This document shows positions 32,108 through 38,775 of a stretch of 54,531 nt of DNA, in pieces (position 1 is the stretch's first letter; every line of letters begins with the position of its first letter). Below the pieces are notes generated by a model. That model did no database searches. It saw nothing but the letters and a program-made list of their open reading frames with translations, and was not told the DNA's origin. Where the stretch lies: contig JAEZJZ010000108.1 of assembly GCA_023436245.1 (NCBI GenBank), forward strand, positions 1 to 54,531. The letters run 5' to 3'. This DNA is from Bacillota bacterium. GTDB lineage: Bacteria > Bacillota > UBA994 > UBA5500. A program made the position numbers and the translations under genes.

Positions 32108-32923
32108 ATGGACAGTGCAGTCAAGAAGTTGCAGCTACCGGCTGAGCTGGAGGCGTTGCTGCAAGGAAGTCGATTTCAGCGGGACACCCTCGGTTGCTCC
32201 TCCGCCAGCATTTTCCGCATTGATGGGCCGAGCGGGATCGCGTCAGCTTATCTCAAGGTTCAGCGGTCGACGGAGGATGACGATTTGCTGCGAGAGGCGA
32301 GCATGCTGGCTTGGCTGCGAGGGCGCTTGCCTGTGCCGGAAGTACTTCATTTCAGCCAAGAGGGCGATACTCAGTATTTGCTCATCTCCGCCATCCCTGG
32401 TCAGAACGCCGCCGACAGCGAGTTGCTGATCGAGAGCAGGGCGGAGGCCACTGTGAGGGCCTTGGCCAGGGGGCTACGGCTCATCCATGCGCTGCCCGTT
32501 GCCGATTGCCCGTTCACACGCCGTCTAGATGTTGTTCTCAGTGAAGCGCGCCAACGAGTCGCGCAGGGTCTCGTTGATGCTGCAGACTTGCAGCCAGAGA
32601 ACCAAGGTCGGACAGCAGAGGACTTACTGGCGCAGCTATTGGCACTCAGGCCCGACAGGGAGGACTTGGTCTTCACTCACGGGGACTACTGTCTGCCCAA
32701 CATCATCCTGCAGGGAGGCGAAGTAAGCGGCTTCATTGACTGGGGCAGGGGAGGGATAGCTGATCGCTACACCGACTTGGGCTTGGTGGTGCGCAGCCTC
32801 AAGTACAACCTGGGTCTGGCCAACGGGCAGCAGTTGCTGAGCGCTTTCTGGCAGGAGTATGGAGTGGAGCACGTGGATGGAGCTAAGATTGACTACTTCA
32901 TCCTCTTGGATGAGTTGTTCTAG
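32108..32923 (+). CDS. APH(3')-type aminoglycoside phosphotransferase homologue
   Basis: A 271-residue kinase-fold protein of the length of APH(3') enzymes (about 264). The catalytic loop HGDYCLPN has H191, D193 and N198, and the metal-binding Asp is D211 in FIDWGRGGIADRY. Lys50 (AYLKV) and Glu63 fit the ATP-site pair. The C-terminus YFILLDELF copies the APH(3') ending, where the last residues contact the antibiotic. Known APH(3') enzymes phosphorylate the 3'-OH of kanamycin and neomycin; activity here is inferred and distant homologues can act on other substrates. ATG 32108 has GGGGTGAGG upstream. An imperfect hairpin at 32036-32078 lies in its leader. An attenuated MFS pump gene follows. 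Confidence 0.85.
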   Translation: MDSAVKKLQLPAELEALLQGSRFQRDTLGCSSASIFRIDGPSGIASAYLKVQRSTEDDDLLREASMLAWLRGRLPVPEVLHFSQEGDTQYLLISAIPGQNAADSELLIESRAEATVRALARGLRLIHALPVADCPFTRRLDVVLSEARQRVAQGLVDAADLQPENQGRTAEDLLAQLLALRPDREDLVFTHGDYCLPNIILQGGEVSGFIDWGRGGIADRYTDLGLVVRSLKYNLGLANGQQLLSAFWQEYGVEHVDGAKIDYFILLDELF

Positions 32924-32942
32924 TGAGGCAACCGGAAAGCTC

Positions 32943-32971
32943 TTTACAGCAGGGTGTTCTGGTTGTAAAAT
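32943..32971 (+). promoter_or_regulatory. Promoter of the MFS leader region
   Basis: TTTACA (32943-32948), a 17-base spacer and TAAAAT (32966-32971) lie just after the APH-like gene. Transcription would start near 32978, 28 bases before the leader ORF. Confidence 0.72.
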
Positions 32972-33005
32972 GTGGATCAAATGATTTTCCGAGGAGGTGG
33001 GTAGA

Positions 33006-33107
33006 ATGCCGCTTTACCAGTTGTACTGCATGCTGACACTGGCAGTGCGTGGGGAGGGGGGAACTATGCCCATTTGGCCTGTCCAAGACCTCCTACCCAG
33101 CGCCTAG
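33006..33107 (+). CDS. 33-codon leader ORF upstream of the MFS gene
   Basis: ATG 33006 is preceded by GAGGAGGTGG (32991-33000), one of the best ribosome sites in the window, and opens a 33-codon frame (start MPLYQLYCMLTLAVRG, end QDLLPSA) that stops at 33105-33107. It matches no protein family. It sits between a promoter and an intrinsic terminator 20 bases after its stop, upstream of an efflux gene. A segment next to its ribosome site (TGGGTAG, 32998-33004) can pair with CTACCCA (33093-33099) at its end. The layout is that of a regulatory leader peptide. Confidence 0.6.
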   Translation: MPLYQLYCMLTLAVRGEGGTMPIWPVQDLLPSA

Positions 33108-33113
33108 CTGGAT

Positions 33114-33168
33114 CCATGGCATCCCCCGGCCGTGGCAGAGGTGGACTCTGCTGCGGTCGTTTTATTTT
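33114..33168 (+). promoter_or_regulatory. Transcription attenuator: competing antiterminator and terminator
   Basis: A 14-bp stem (33127-33140 with 33146-33159, three G-U pairs, loop GTGGA) is followed by TTTTATTTT, a good intrinsic terminator 48 bases before the MFS start. A second hairpin, CCATGGC (33114-33120) with GCCGTGG (33129-33135), uses part of the same 5' arm, so the two exclude each other. Ribosome position on the leader ORF (stop at 33107) could decide which forms. Confidence 0.68.
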
Positions 33169-33215
33169 GCCATCGATCAATCTTCGCTGGAAGAACAGAA
33201 AGGAAAGTCATCAAA

Positions 33216-34427
33216 ATGAACAGCATCAGCTGTCGCAATCTGTGGATTTACGCCATCACCAATGCCTTCTCTCGTTTTGGAAATCAGTTTCAGTTCTTTG
33301 CCGTTACCGGGTTGACCTACGCGATCACCGGCTCAACCTTTCTCACCGCCATCCAAATGGCGGCTACCGGCCTGCCTTATATCCTGCTGGTTCGCATTGC
33401 CGGCACTATTGCTGACCGATACGACCCCCGCAGGGTGACAACTATCTCCCTCCTGCTGCAGGCTGCCCTCACCCTTGGCTATTTGCTTGGCAATAGCGTC
33501 TACCTCTTCTTGGCGCTGAACTTCCTGGTGTCCAGTTGCGGGGTGTTTATCGTTGCGGCCAAGGGGGCACTCATTCCACAGATGGTGGGCAAGGAAGGCA
33601 TCTTCGCCGCGAACGCCAGGTTGGCTGCTTTCAATGGTGGAGCTCAGTTGTTTGCCCCCGTAATCGCCGGCATGATCATCATGCACATCAACCCGACCTG
33701 GGCGTTCCTGTTCAACGCGGTCAGTTACCTGGCTCCAGCTATTGGCATGCACTACGTGCGGGCTGTGGAACCCGAGGGCAATCGGGCCGCCTCCGGCGGC
33801 GATGGCCTCAGGGGAGCCTGGCAGTTTGTGCTTGGTAGCCCAGTCTTTCTGGCGGCACTCCTGCTCTATGGCGCCTACACGTTGGGCATGTGGTCGGTGA
33901 ACACCCTCTTCTACCCGTACTGTTTGGACATCCTGGGGAAGGGCATGGATCTGATGGGCTGGAACGTTTCCGCCTACTTTGGCGCTTTCCTGATCACGGG
34001 CTATGCTCTGGAGCGCTTCGGCCAGCATTTCCGCAATCCTAGGCTGCTGCCAGCCGGTTTTCTCGTCGGCGCCGTGATTTGGAGCGGATATACCTTCACT
34101 CGTTCCCCGCTGCTGTCGGTGCTGCTGAGCAGCTTCGACGGCATTGTCTACACCTATACCGTTACCCGGCTGGACACCTGGATTCAGGAGGAAGCGCCCA
34201 AGGAGCAGCGGGGTCGCGTCTCGGCCCTGGCCCGCGCCTGGGAAGAGGTGGCCACAGTGGTCGGCCAAATCGGCGGCGGGGCAGTCGCCGGGGTGACCGG
34301 AATCTTGGGTGGAATGCGCTGGTCAAGTGGCATCAGCTTCGGACTGGTGCTGCTGATCTTGCTGGCCAGCCGATTGACCAATCGTCGCGCTGCTCTTCCC
34401 GCGCCAGCCACCGGAACAGACGACTGA
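33216..34427 (+). CDS. MFS efflux pump controlled by an upstream leader
   Basis: A 403-residue, twelve-helix transporter of the MFS_3/MefA-like type. The first helix reads NLWIYAITNAFSRFGNQFQF, and the helix 2-3 loop is IAGTIADRYDPRRVTT, a conserved MFS motif A variant. In the second half, RGRVSALARAWEEVATVVGQ is typical of the group. ATG 33216 has AAAGGAAAG upstream; the frame continues to 33132 through the terminator hairpin, so the longer start is unlikely. With an APH-like gene upstream and an attenuator between, antibiotic-induced efflux is a fair inference. Several related pumps (27161, and the pseudogene at 38 kb) occur nearby. Confidence 0.9.
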   Translation: MNSISCRNLWIYAITNAFSRFGNQFQFFAVTGLTYAITGSTFLTAIQMAATGLPYILLVRIAGTIADRYDPRRVTTISLLLQAALTLGYLLGNSVYLFLALNFLVSSCGVFIVAAKGALIPQMVGKEGIFAANARLAAFNGGAQLFAPVIAGMIIMHINPTWAFLFNAVSYLAPAIGMHYVRAVEPEGNRAASGGDGLRGAWQFVLGSPVFLAALLLYGAYTLGMWSVNTLFYPYCLDILGKGMDLMGWNVSAYFGAFLITGYALERFGQHFRNPRLLPAGFLVGAVIWSGYTFTRSPLLSVLLSSFDGIVYTYTVTRLDTWIQEEAPKEQRGRVSALARAWEEVATVVGQIGGGAVAGVTGILGGMRWSSGISFGLVLLILLASRLTNRRAALPAPATGTDD

Positions 34428-34467
34428 CTCTCGGGGCGGTTCTTGGCTGTTCATCTCAAAAACGAAG

Positions 34468-34514
34468 GACGGTTCTGACCACTTCCTTTGGTGATCAGAA
34501 CCGTCCGTGTTTTC
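34468..34514 (+). terminator. Intrinsic terminator of the MFS gene, repeat-derived
   Basis: A 16-bp stem (34468-34483 with 34492-34507, one mismatch) is followed by GTGTTTT. The outer arms GGACGGTTCT/AGAACCGTCC are the same as part of the dispersed repeat at 40.2 kb, so this terminator may come from that repeat family. Confidence 0.85.
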
Positions 34515-34538
34515 CCAAGCCGTGCCAAGTCGCGCCGC

Positions 34539-35408
34539 CTAGCTTTTCCGTTCCACCGGAATCCAGATCTCATTCCGGCAGTCCGGTCTGGTCAAGTCAG
34601 GACCTTCATACCAGAGCAATCCAGGCCCATCGGCTAGCTGGAAGTCAGAGGACGGCAGCCATTCAGCATAAATGCGTGCCCATGTGTCTTGAACCGCCTG
34701 CGGAAATGGGCCGACAACCGTGAACACTGCCCAGTCAGAGGCCGTCACCGGCAACACGTCGTAACCACTCGGCGCGGGCTTGGTAGTTGCCACGCCGATG
34801 TATTGATCCAGTTCGGTCCCCTCCAGCGGGCGTTCTGCAATATTGGCTGATGCATTCAGCATGCCCCTTGGTTCGGTGTCGCACAGCCCCTTAAGCTGCA
34901 CCACAACCTCAGGGGTCAGCTTGGTGATGACGCTGTTCATCTGCGGGTTGACTCCCTCAAACTGCAAGGTGATTCGCTTCTTGAAGCCGACGACCTGGAA
35001 CGCGCTTTTCTGAACAACTCGATACTCCATCTTGTTTCCTCCTTTAATGGTAAGCTGAAACGCCATCGGGGGGAAGGCGCTTAAGGAAGCGCTCCCTTCG
35101 CGAGCGTCCGATGGAGTGATGCCGTGCATCGCTATAAAGGCTTTGCGAAAAGCATCGGGTGATTCATACCCAAGCATCAAGGCGCAGTCGATGACCTTGT
35201 AACCCTTTCTCAGCAACTCACCCGCCAAACTGAGTCTGCGGCAGCGCACATACTCGCCAAGCGAAATGCCGGCCAGGTAGGAGAACATTCTGCGAAAGTG
35301 GTATTGAGAGCAACCAGCAACTCTAGCCATCTGTTCAAAGTCAATCTCGCAGGTCAGATGCTCTTCGATGTATGCCATTGCCTGGTTCATCTGCATCAGG
35401 GGATTCAC
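34539..35408 (-). CDS. AraC-family regulator with GyrI-like effector domain
   Basis: A 289-residue regulator. The N-terminal double helix-turn-helix of AraC type (about 5-105; MARVAGCSQYHFRRMFSYLAG and YESPDAFRKAFIAMHG) is followed by a GyrI/SOUL-like ligand-binding domain from about residue 125 (EYRVVQKSAFQVVGFKKRI) to the end (RNEIWIPVE). This order is that of Rob/BltR-like multidrug-sensing regulators. I choose GTG 35408 because GGAGGTG precedes it by 6 bases; several in-frame ATG codons lie just upstream. The adjacent MFS pump converges on it, but no other target is obvious. Confidence 0.88.
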   Translation of the reverse strand: MNPLMQMNQAMAYIEEHLTCEIDFEQMARVAGCSQYHFRRMFSYLAGISLGEYVRCRRLSLAGELLRKGYKVIDCALMLGYESPDAFRKAFIAMHGITPSDAREGSASLSAFPPMAFQLTIKGGNKMEYRVVQKSAFQVVGFKKRITLQFEGVNPQMNSVITKLTPEVVVQLKGLCDTEPRGMLNASANIAERPLEGTELDQYIGVATTKPAPSGYDVLPVTASDWAVFTVVGPFPQAVQDTWARIYAEWLPSSDFQLADGPGLLWYEGPDLTRPDCRNEIWIPVERKS

Positions 35409-35541
35409 AACCATCACCTCCATCGTCATCAGCATACCAAGGTGGGGAAGAAGCCGCCCGTCTATTCCGGTGCGGCTTCTGACTGGTTCCGTTTGCGCCT
35501 GCCAGCGCAGTTGATCGTTGCGATTTGCTCAAATAGCGCCC

Positions 35542-36126
35542 TCAGCCGCTGTAACGTTGATCAAGCGGCATCTCCTGCAACTCGCCGGCGAAGTAGCTGC
35601 TGATGATATGACGGTCAGCCTCAAAGGCCAGTTCGGGCAACGGATCATCCGGCCCAAACCACTTGAGCTCGACCAGATCATCTCCGGGGACGGCTGTGCC
35701 CCCGATTATGTCCGCCAGGAAAACGAGCACCACTGTGTGCAGGCCGCCCGGCAGGAAGTTGTGAGCCACGTTGATCAGGGAGCGAAGCGAGACCGTGAGT
35801 CCCGTTTCCTCCTGCGTCTCCCTGCGCGCAGCGGTCAGGAAATCCTCATCGTGCTCGATGAAACCGCAAGGGGCGCACCAATAGCCAGGTTGCACGCTTG
35901 CTTGAGACCGCTTGCCCAAAAGCACCTTTCCCTCATGCACCACCCAAACGGAGACCGCTGGCAGGGGATTTCGCCAGTGTACGAAGCCGCAAGCGGGACA
36001 GACCCAGCGTTCCCTGCCCGCAGTCTGTCGCTGTTCACAGGCCGAACCGCAATCCGCACAGAATTTCGGTCGATCATCCCTGTACTGATCATATTCGTAG
36101 GCAGCGAATACCTGCTCTATCCGCAT
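35542..36126 (-). CDS. Nudix hydrolase with zinc ribbon
   Basis: A 194-residue protein. A zinc ribbon with C23, C26, C43 and C46 (FCADCG, VCPACG) is followed by a Nudix domain whose box runs 88-110 and fits G-x5-E-x7-REUxEExGU (G88, E94, R102, E103, E106, E107). Its layout is like the C-terminal part of NADH pyrophosphatase NudC, but the SQPWPFPxS motif of NudC is not seen, so the substrate is open: NAD(H), other dinucleotides or mRNA caps. The ATG directly follows the nitroreductase stop (TAAATG), so the pair is translationally coupled; both may deal with nicotinamide or flavin nucleotides. Confidence 0.88.
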   Translation of the reverse strand: MRIEQVFAAYEYDQYRDDRPKFCADCGSACEQRQTAGRERWVCPACGFVHWRNPLPAVSVWVVHEGKVLLGKRSQASVQPGYWCAPCGFIEHDEDFLTAARRETQEETGLTVSLRSLINVAHNFLPGGLHTVVLVFLADIIGGTAVPGDDLVELKWFGPDDPLPELAFEADRHIISSYFAGELQEMPLDQRYSG

Positions 36127-36612
36127 TTAGCCGGGGAAGGAGTTCTCGAAGAACAGCTCGGAGACGGGCAACTTCTCTTTCTGTTCTCCAGCTTCTGCCG
36201 CATAACCAAAGGCCATGACTAGTACCGGCTGCAGTTCCTCCGGCAGGTTGATCTGCCGCGAGACTACGTTGCGGTCGAAGGTGCCGAGCCAGATAGTGCC
36301 GAGTCCATGGGCCACCGCCATGGTTTCCATCTGGGTGAGCGAGATGATCACGTCCACATTGCTCGGCCCCGGAGTGCATCCGATCACCAAGGCGGAGGCC
36401 TGTTGCACAAAGTCCTGCATTTGGGCCTCTTTCGCCAATTGCGCGACGCGGGCGGGGTCGGTGATCGTCACAAAGCGGCGCGCCTGTCTACCGCGGGATG
36501 TTGCGGCTACCCGCCCCGCCTCCAGCACATCCTGCCAGACATCAGCCGGGATCGGCTTCTGCACAAACCCGCGCACTGCGCGCCTCTGGTGAAATACGTT
36601 CAGCAAACTCAT
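36127..36612 (-). CDS. Nitroreductase-family protein, short form
   Basis: A 161-residue member of the FMN-dependent nitroreductase fold, shorter than classic nitroreductases (about 200). FHQRRAVRGFVQKPIP is the N-terminal FMN phosphate-binding motif, and METMAVAHGLGTIWLG with LPEELQPVLVMAFGYA matches the C-terminal half. These enzymes use NAD(P)H to reduce nitro compounds, quinones or flavins. The ATG at 36612 has GAGGAGG 9 bases upstream. It is coupled to the Nudix gene that follows on the minus strand. Confidence 0.88.
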   Translation of the reverse strand: MSLLNVFHQRRAVRGFVQKPIPADVWQDVLEAGRVAATSRGRQARRFVTITDPARVAQLAKEAQMQDFVQQASALVIGCTPGPSNVDVIISLTQMETMAVAHGLGTIWLGTFDRNVVSRQINLPEELQPVLVMAFGYAAEAGEQKEKLPVSELFFENSFPG

Positions 36613-36785
36613 CAAAATCAGCCTCCTCGAGGGCGACCCTCTTCCGCACGGTCGCTACTTGCTGCCATTATAGCAGAAGGAGGCTTCACCACGCGCATGA
36701 CTTGTGAGCCAAGCAGTACTTACTATTTAGAGACTAGAATAGATCGCCTGATCCTGAAAGAAGAGAGTGGGGGCCTGTGCTTGCT

Positions 36786-36992
36786 CTATTTCCTCTTCAA
36801 TTTGCGGGCCTCATAGATCACGATGGGGAGCAGAGCGATCAGGAAGACTTGGGACTTGGCTGCATATCTGACGCTTCCGTCAAAGCGGAACTGCATCGGG
36901 ATCTGCGCCGGCAGGAACTGATATGCTATGGCGGCGATCAACAGTGGGATCAGCAAGATCGCCAAGTCTGGCAGGTAACGCTTCACGAACAC
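36786..36992 (-). CDS. Small membrane protein with DUF1648 (SdpI N-terminal) domain
   Basis: A 68-residue protein with two transmembrane helices (LAILLIPLLIAAIAYQFLP and SQVFLIALLPIVIYE). The link between them, PAQIPMQFRFDGSVRYAAK, is the DUF1648 signature (IPMHWNxxGxxD-like) found at the start of SdpI immunity-type proteins. Only this first module is present here. The start is probably GTG 36992, with TTGGAG upstream. It may be a free-standing domain or a truncated gene. Confidence 0.72.
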   Translation of the reverse strand: MFVKRYLPDLAILLIPLLIAAIAYQFLPAQIPMQFRFDGSVRYAAKSQVFLIALLPIVIYEARKLKRK

Positions 36993-37104
36993 AACACTCC
37001 AATCCAGGTTTTCCTTTAGGCTATTACGCCTCTGTCTTGCACATGTTTTTGGAGAACCTTGGGCGCCTTCATTCTACAGCGCAGTTCTCAGCGGGACAAG
37101 ATGC

Positions 37105-37132
37105 GAGCAGCTCTGCGGGCGCAGAGCTGCTC
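37105..37132 (-). terminator. Hairpin 3' of the membrane-anchored protein gene
   Basis: GAGCAGCTCTGC (37105-37116) pairs perfectly with 37121-37132. It begins 5 bases after the stop of the minus-strand gene at 37137. The U-tract is poor. Confidence 0.6.
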
Positions 37133-37136
37133 GTGT

Positions 37137-37739
37137 TCATTCACCGTCGGGTGGGCCAAACTGGTCTGGATGCATCAGCCAGGGAGGGGCCGTGCCCTTG
37201 TCGACCACTGAGTAGGTTTCTGCCTGCTGCTTCACCCACAGGTAAAGCATCTTGTCCTTCACCCAGCCGTCCTCAATCACCCCGTTGCCGGAGATCCAGA
37301 AGGTCTTGAGCTCAGCTAGGGTGGTGCCCGGTCCCACCTCCTGGGGTAGCCTACCGTATGGCTTTAGATTGAACGTGACCATGCAGACGAATCCGTCTTT
37401 GTACGGTTCGCAGTCTTGCAGTTCGACAATGCTGTACTCGCGGATGCGCACGTATGGGTCTGTCTGGCCAGACTTGTACTGATCCAGCCATCCGCTGAGC
37501 AAACTTTCCGCCGCATCAGCCTGCGAGATCCCAGGCAGAGTCAGGGTGGGAGGTGCATACTCCCCGCTGTATGAGCGCCAGGGAAGCTTGACTGGCAGCC
37601 AGAGCCCGTAGATATCTGCGCCCATCCAGTAGACCGCCAGCCCCAGCAGGATGATCACTGCCAACGCTTTCACCAATCTGTTCAAAAGACCCCTTCTTTC
37701 TTCGTGCCATGATTCCTTGGATGCCTCACCCAATAGCAT
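37137..37739 (-). CDS. Single-pass membrane protein of unknown function
   Basis: A 200-residue protein with a basic N-terminal segment, one transmembrane helix (ALAVIILLGLAVYWMGADIYG) and an extracytoplasmic domain of about 145 residues rich in Tyr, Trp and beta structure (YKDGFVCMVTFNLKPYG, WISGNGVIEDGWVKDKMLYLW). Two Cys in that domain (CEPYKDGFVC) could form a disulfide. No family recognised. ATG 37739 has GGAGG with good spacing, so I prefer it to the longer frame to 37808. Confidence 0.68.
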   Translation of the reverse strand: MLLGEASKESWHEERRGLLNRLVKALAVIILLGLAVYWMGADIYGLWLPVKLPWRSYSGEYAPPTLTLPGISQADAAESLLSGWLDQYKSGQTDPYVRIREYSIVELQDCEPYKDGFVCMVTFNLKPYGRLPQEVGPGTTLAELKTFWISGNGVIEDGWVKDKMLYLWVKQQAETYSVVDKGTAPPWLMHPDQFGPPDGE

Positions 37740-37790
37740 AACTGCCTCCACAGGTATTTGGTTACGGTCGACCGTGGATCTATTGCGACC

Positions 37791-37826
37791 AAAAAGGGAG
37801 GAGGGCACCGTCAGGTACCCTCCTCC
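37791..37826 (-). terminator. Intrinsic terminator of the MFS pseudogene
   Basis: On the minus strand a 9-bp stem GGAGGAGGG/CCCTCCTCC with an inner ACC/GGT pair is followed by TTTTT (37791-37795). It still follows the decayed MFS gene. Confidence 0.85.
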
Positions 37827-37828
37827 AA

Positions 37829-38092
37829 GTCTGTCTCATGGAAAGCACGGTGGCCCGCACCTGCGAAGACGGAATGCTTCGGTTCACCCAAGCTCTGCGC
37901 AGCGGTCCGTTGGTGCGCCTGCCGGTCGGGATCTCAAACAGGAAGGCAAAGGCTTCCAGGCAGGTGCCGACCAGCACCAGTTGCAGCGGATTGAGCCCGG
38001 CAGTCTGGACGCGATAGATGGTGGCCAATGTCCAGACCGTTGAGTAAAACAGGCCGGACAGCCATCAAGAGATAAACGGTATATGCATTCAT
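37829..38092 (-). pseudogene. MFS transporter pseudogene with frameshift and large internal deletion
   Basis: Only the two ends of an MFS pump remain. The start reads MNAYTVYLLM from ATG 38092. After a frameshift near 38062 it continues LSGLFYSTVWTLATIYR, then GLNPLQLVLVGTCLEAFAFL and FEIPTG. The next recognisable piece is the C-terminal AWVNRSIPSSQVRATVLSM, which then runs into the terminator. About 250 codons between FEIPTG and this end are missing. The family signature is clear, so this is a decayed gene and not a small protein. A 20-codon ORF with a good ribosome site lies upstream. Confidence 0.82.
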
Positions 38093-38145
38093 TCGCTTGG
38101 AAATAGCGATTCAGCTCCTTGTTTGGCTTCAAGGCACGCTAAAGC

Positions 38146-38208
38146 TCACGAGATGTACTCCGGGTGAATCAGTAACCTGCTGGTATTTGACGCGACGTTT
38201 GTTCGCAT
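38146..38208 (-). CDS. 20-codon ORF upstream of the MFS pseudogene
   Basis: ATG 38208 has GGAGGTG (38215-38221) six bases upstream and opens 20 codons (MRTNVASNTSRLLIHPEYIS) ending 53 bases before the pseudogene start. Similar placement to the leader ORF at 33006 suggests it was a regulatory leader of the lost pump. No sequence similarity to that leader is seen. Confidence 0.35.
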   Translation of the reverse strand: MRTNVASNTSRLLIHPEYIS

Positions 38209-38356
38209 TGATGACACCTCCAAATTCTCAGTCAGCTGTAAGCTTGCCTCGTAGTTCGATTGTAGCATGGCGGTCTGCGCCGTCCACGGGCAGTATGTGT
38301 GCGATCGATTCTTTACCCGCGGCGGCACATTCCCCGGATATGTTCACAGAATGTTC

Positions 38357-38386
38357 TTGACAGGACGGATTTCCAGGTGCTATCAT
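38357..38386 (+). promoter_or_regulatory. Promoter of the T-box leader
   Basis: TTGACA (38357-38362), an 18-base spacer and TATCAT (38381-38386), placing the start near 38393. Confidence 0.75.
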
Positions 38387-38392
38387 GTCTGA

Positions 38393-38690
38393 CAACAGCG
38401 ATGACCGAGACGAGTACAGTCGTGTTCCCTTAAAGAGCGCCTTGCACGGTGCTCGGGAGAGTTTCTCACAGAGAGTTGGGCCCAAGGCTGCAAGCCCGAT
38501 AGAAACCACGGCTGGAAAACCCCTCGAGAGCTGCGAACCGGAGCACGTGCGAAGGTTTGCCGCAGGCTCAGCGTTACCAGGAGCAGGGTATCGGAGCATT
38601 CCTGTACCTGATTGATGAGCAGCCACTTCGCGGGTGGCTAGTTGGGTGGAACCACGGGTAACCCCGTCCCAGTTTTGGGACGGGGTTTTG
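38393..38690 (+). promoter_or_regulatory. T-box riboswitch leader
   Basis: A roughly 300-base leader with T-box landmarks in order. An AGTA motif near 38413 is followed by CAGAGAG near 38469 and a stem I distal region with GGGCCC. The specifier region reads GGAAAACCCCTCGAG (about 38514-38528). The T-box itself is GGGTGGAACCACGG (38644-38657), and an intrinsic terminator has a 12-bp stem (38660-38671 with 38676-38687) and a TTTTG tail. The specifier reads ACC (Thr) or, one base earlier, AAC (Asn). TGGA in the T-box calls for a tRNA with discriminator U, which argues against tRNA-Asn (G). Uncharged tRNA would favour read-through into the synthetase-like gene. Confidence 0.9.
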
Positions 38691-38775
38691 TGCTTTCATC
38701 CGGGGCAGCAAGGCGCCGCTGCTCGCATGGATCAGCAGACAGGACGCTCCAATTGAGTGAAGGAGGAGTCACGTC

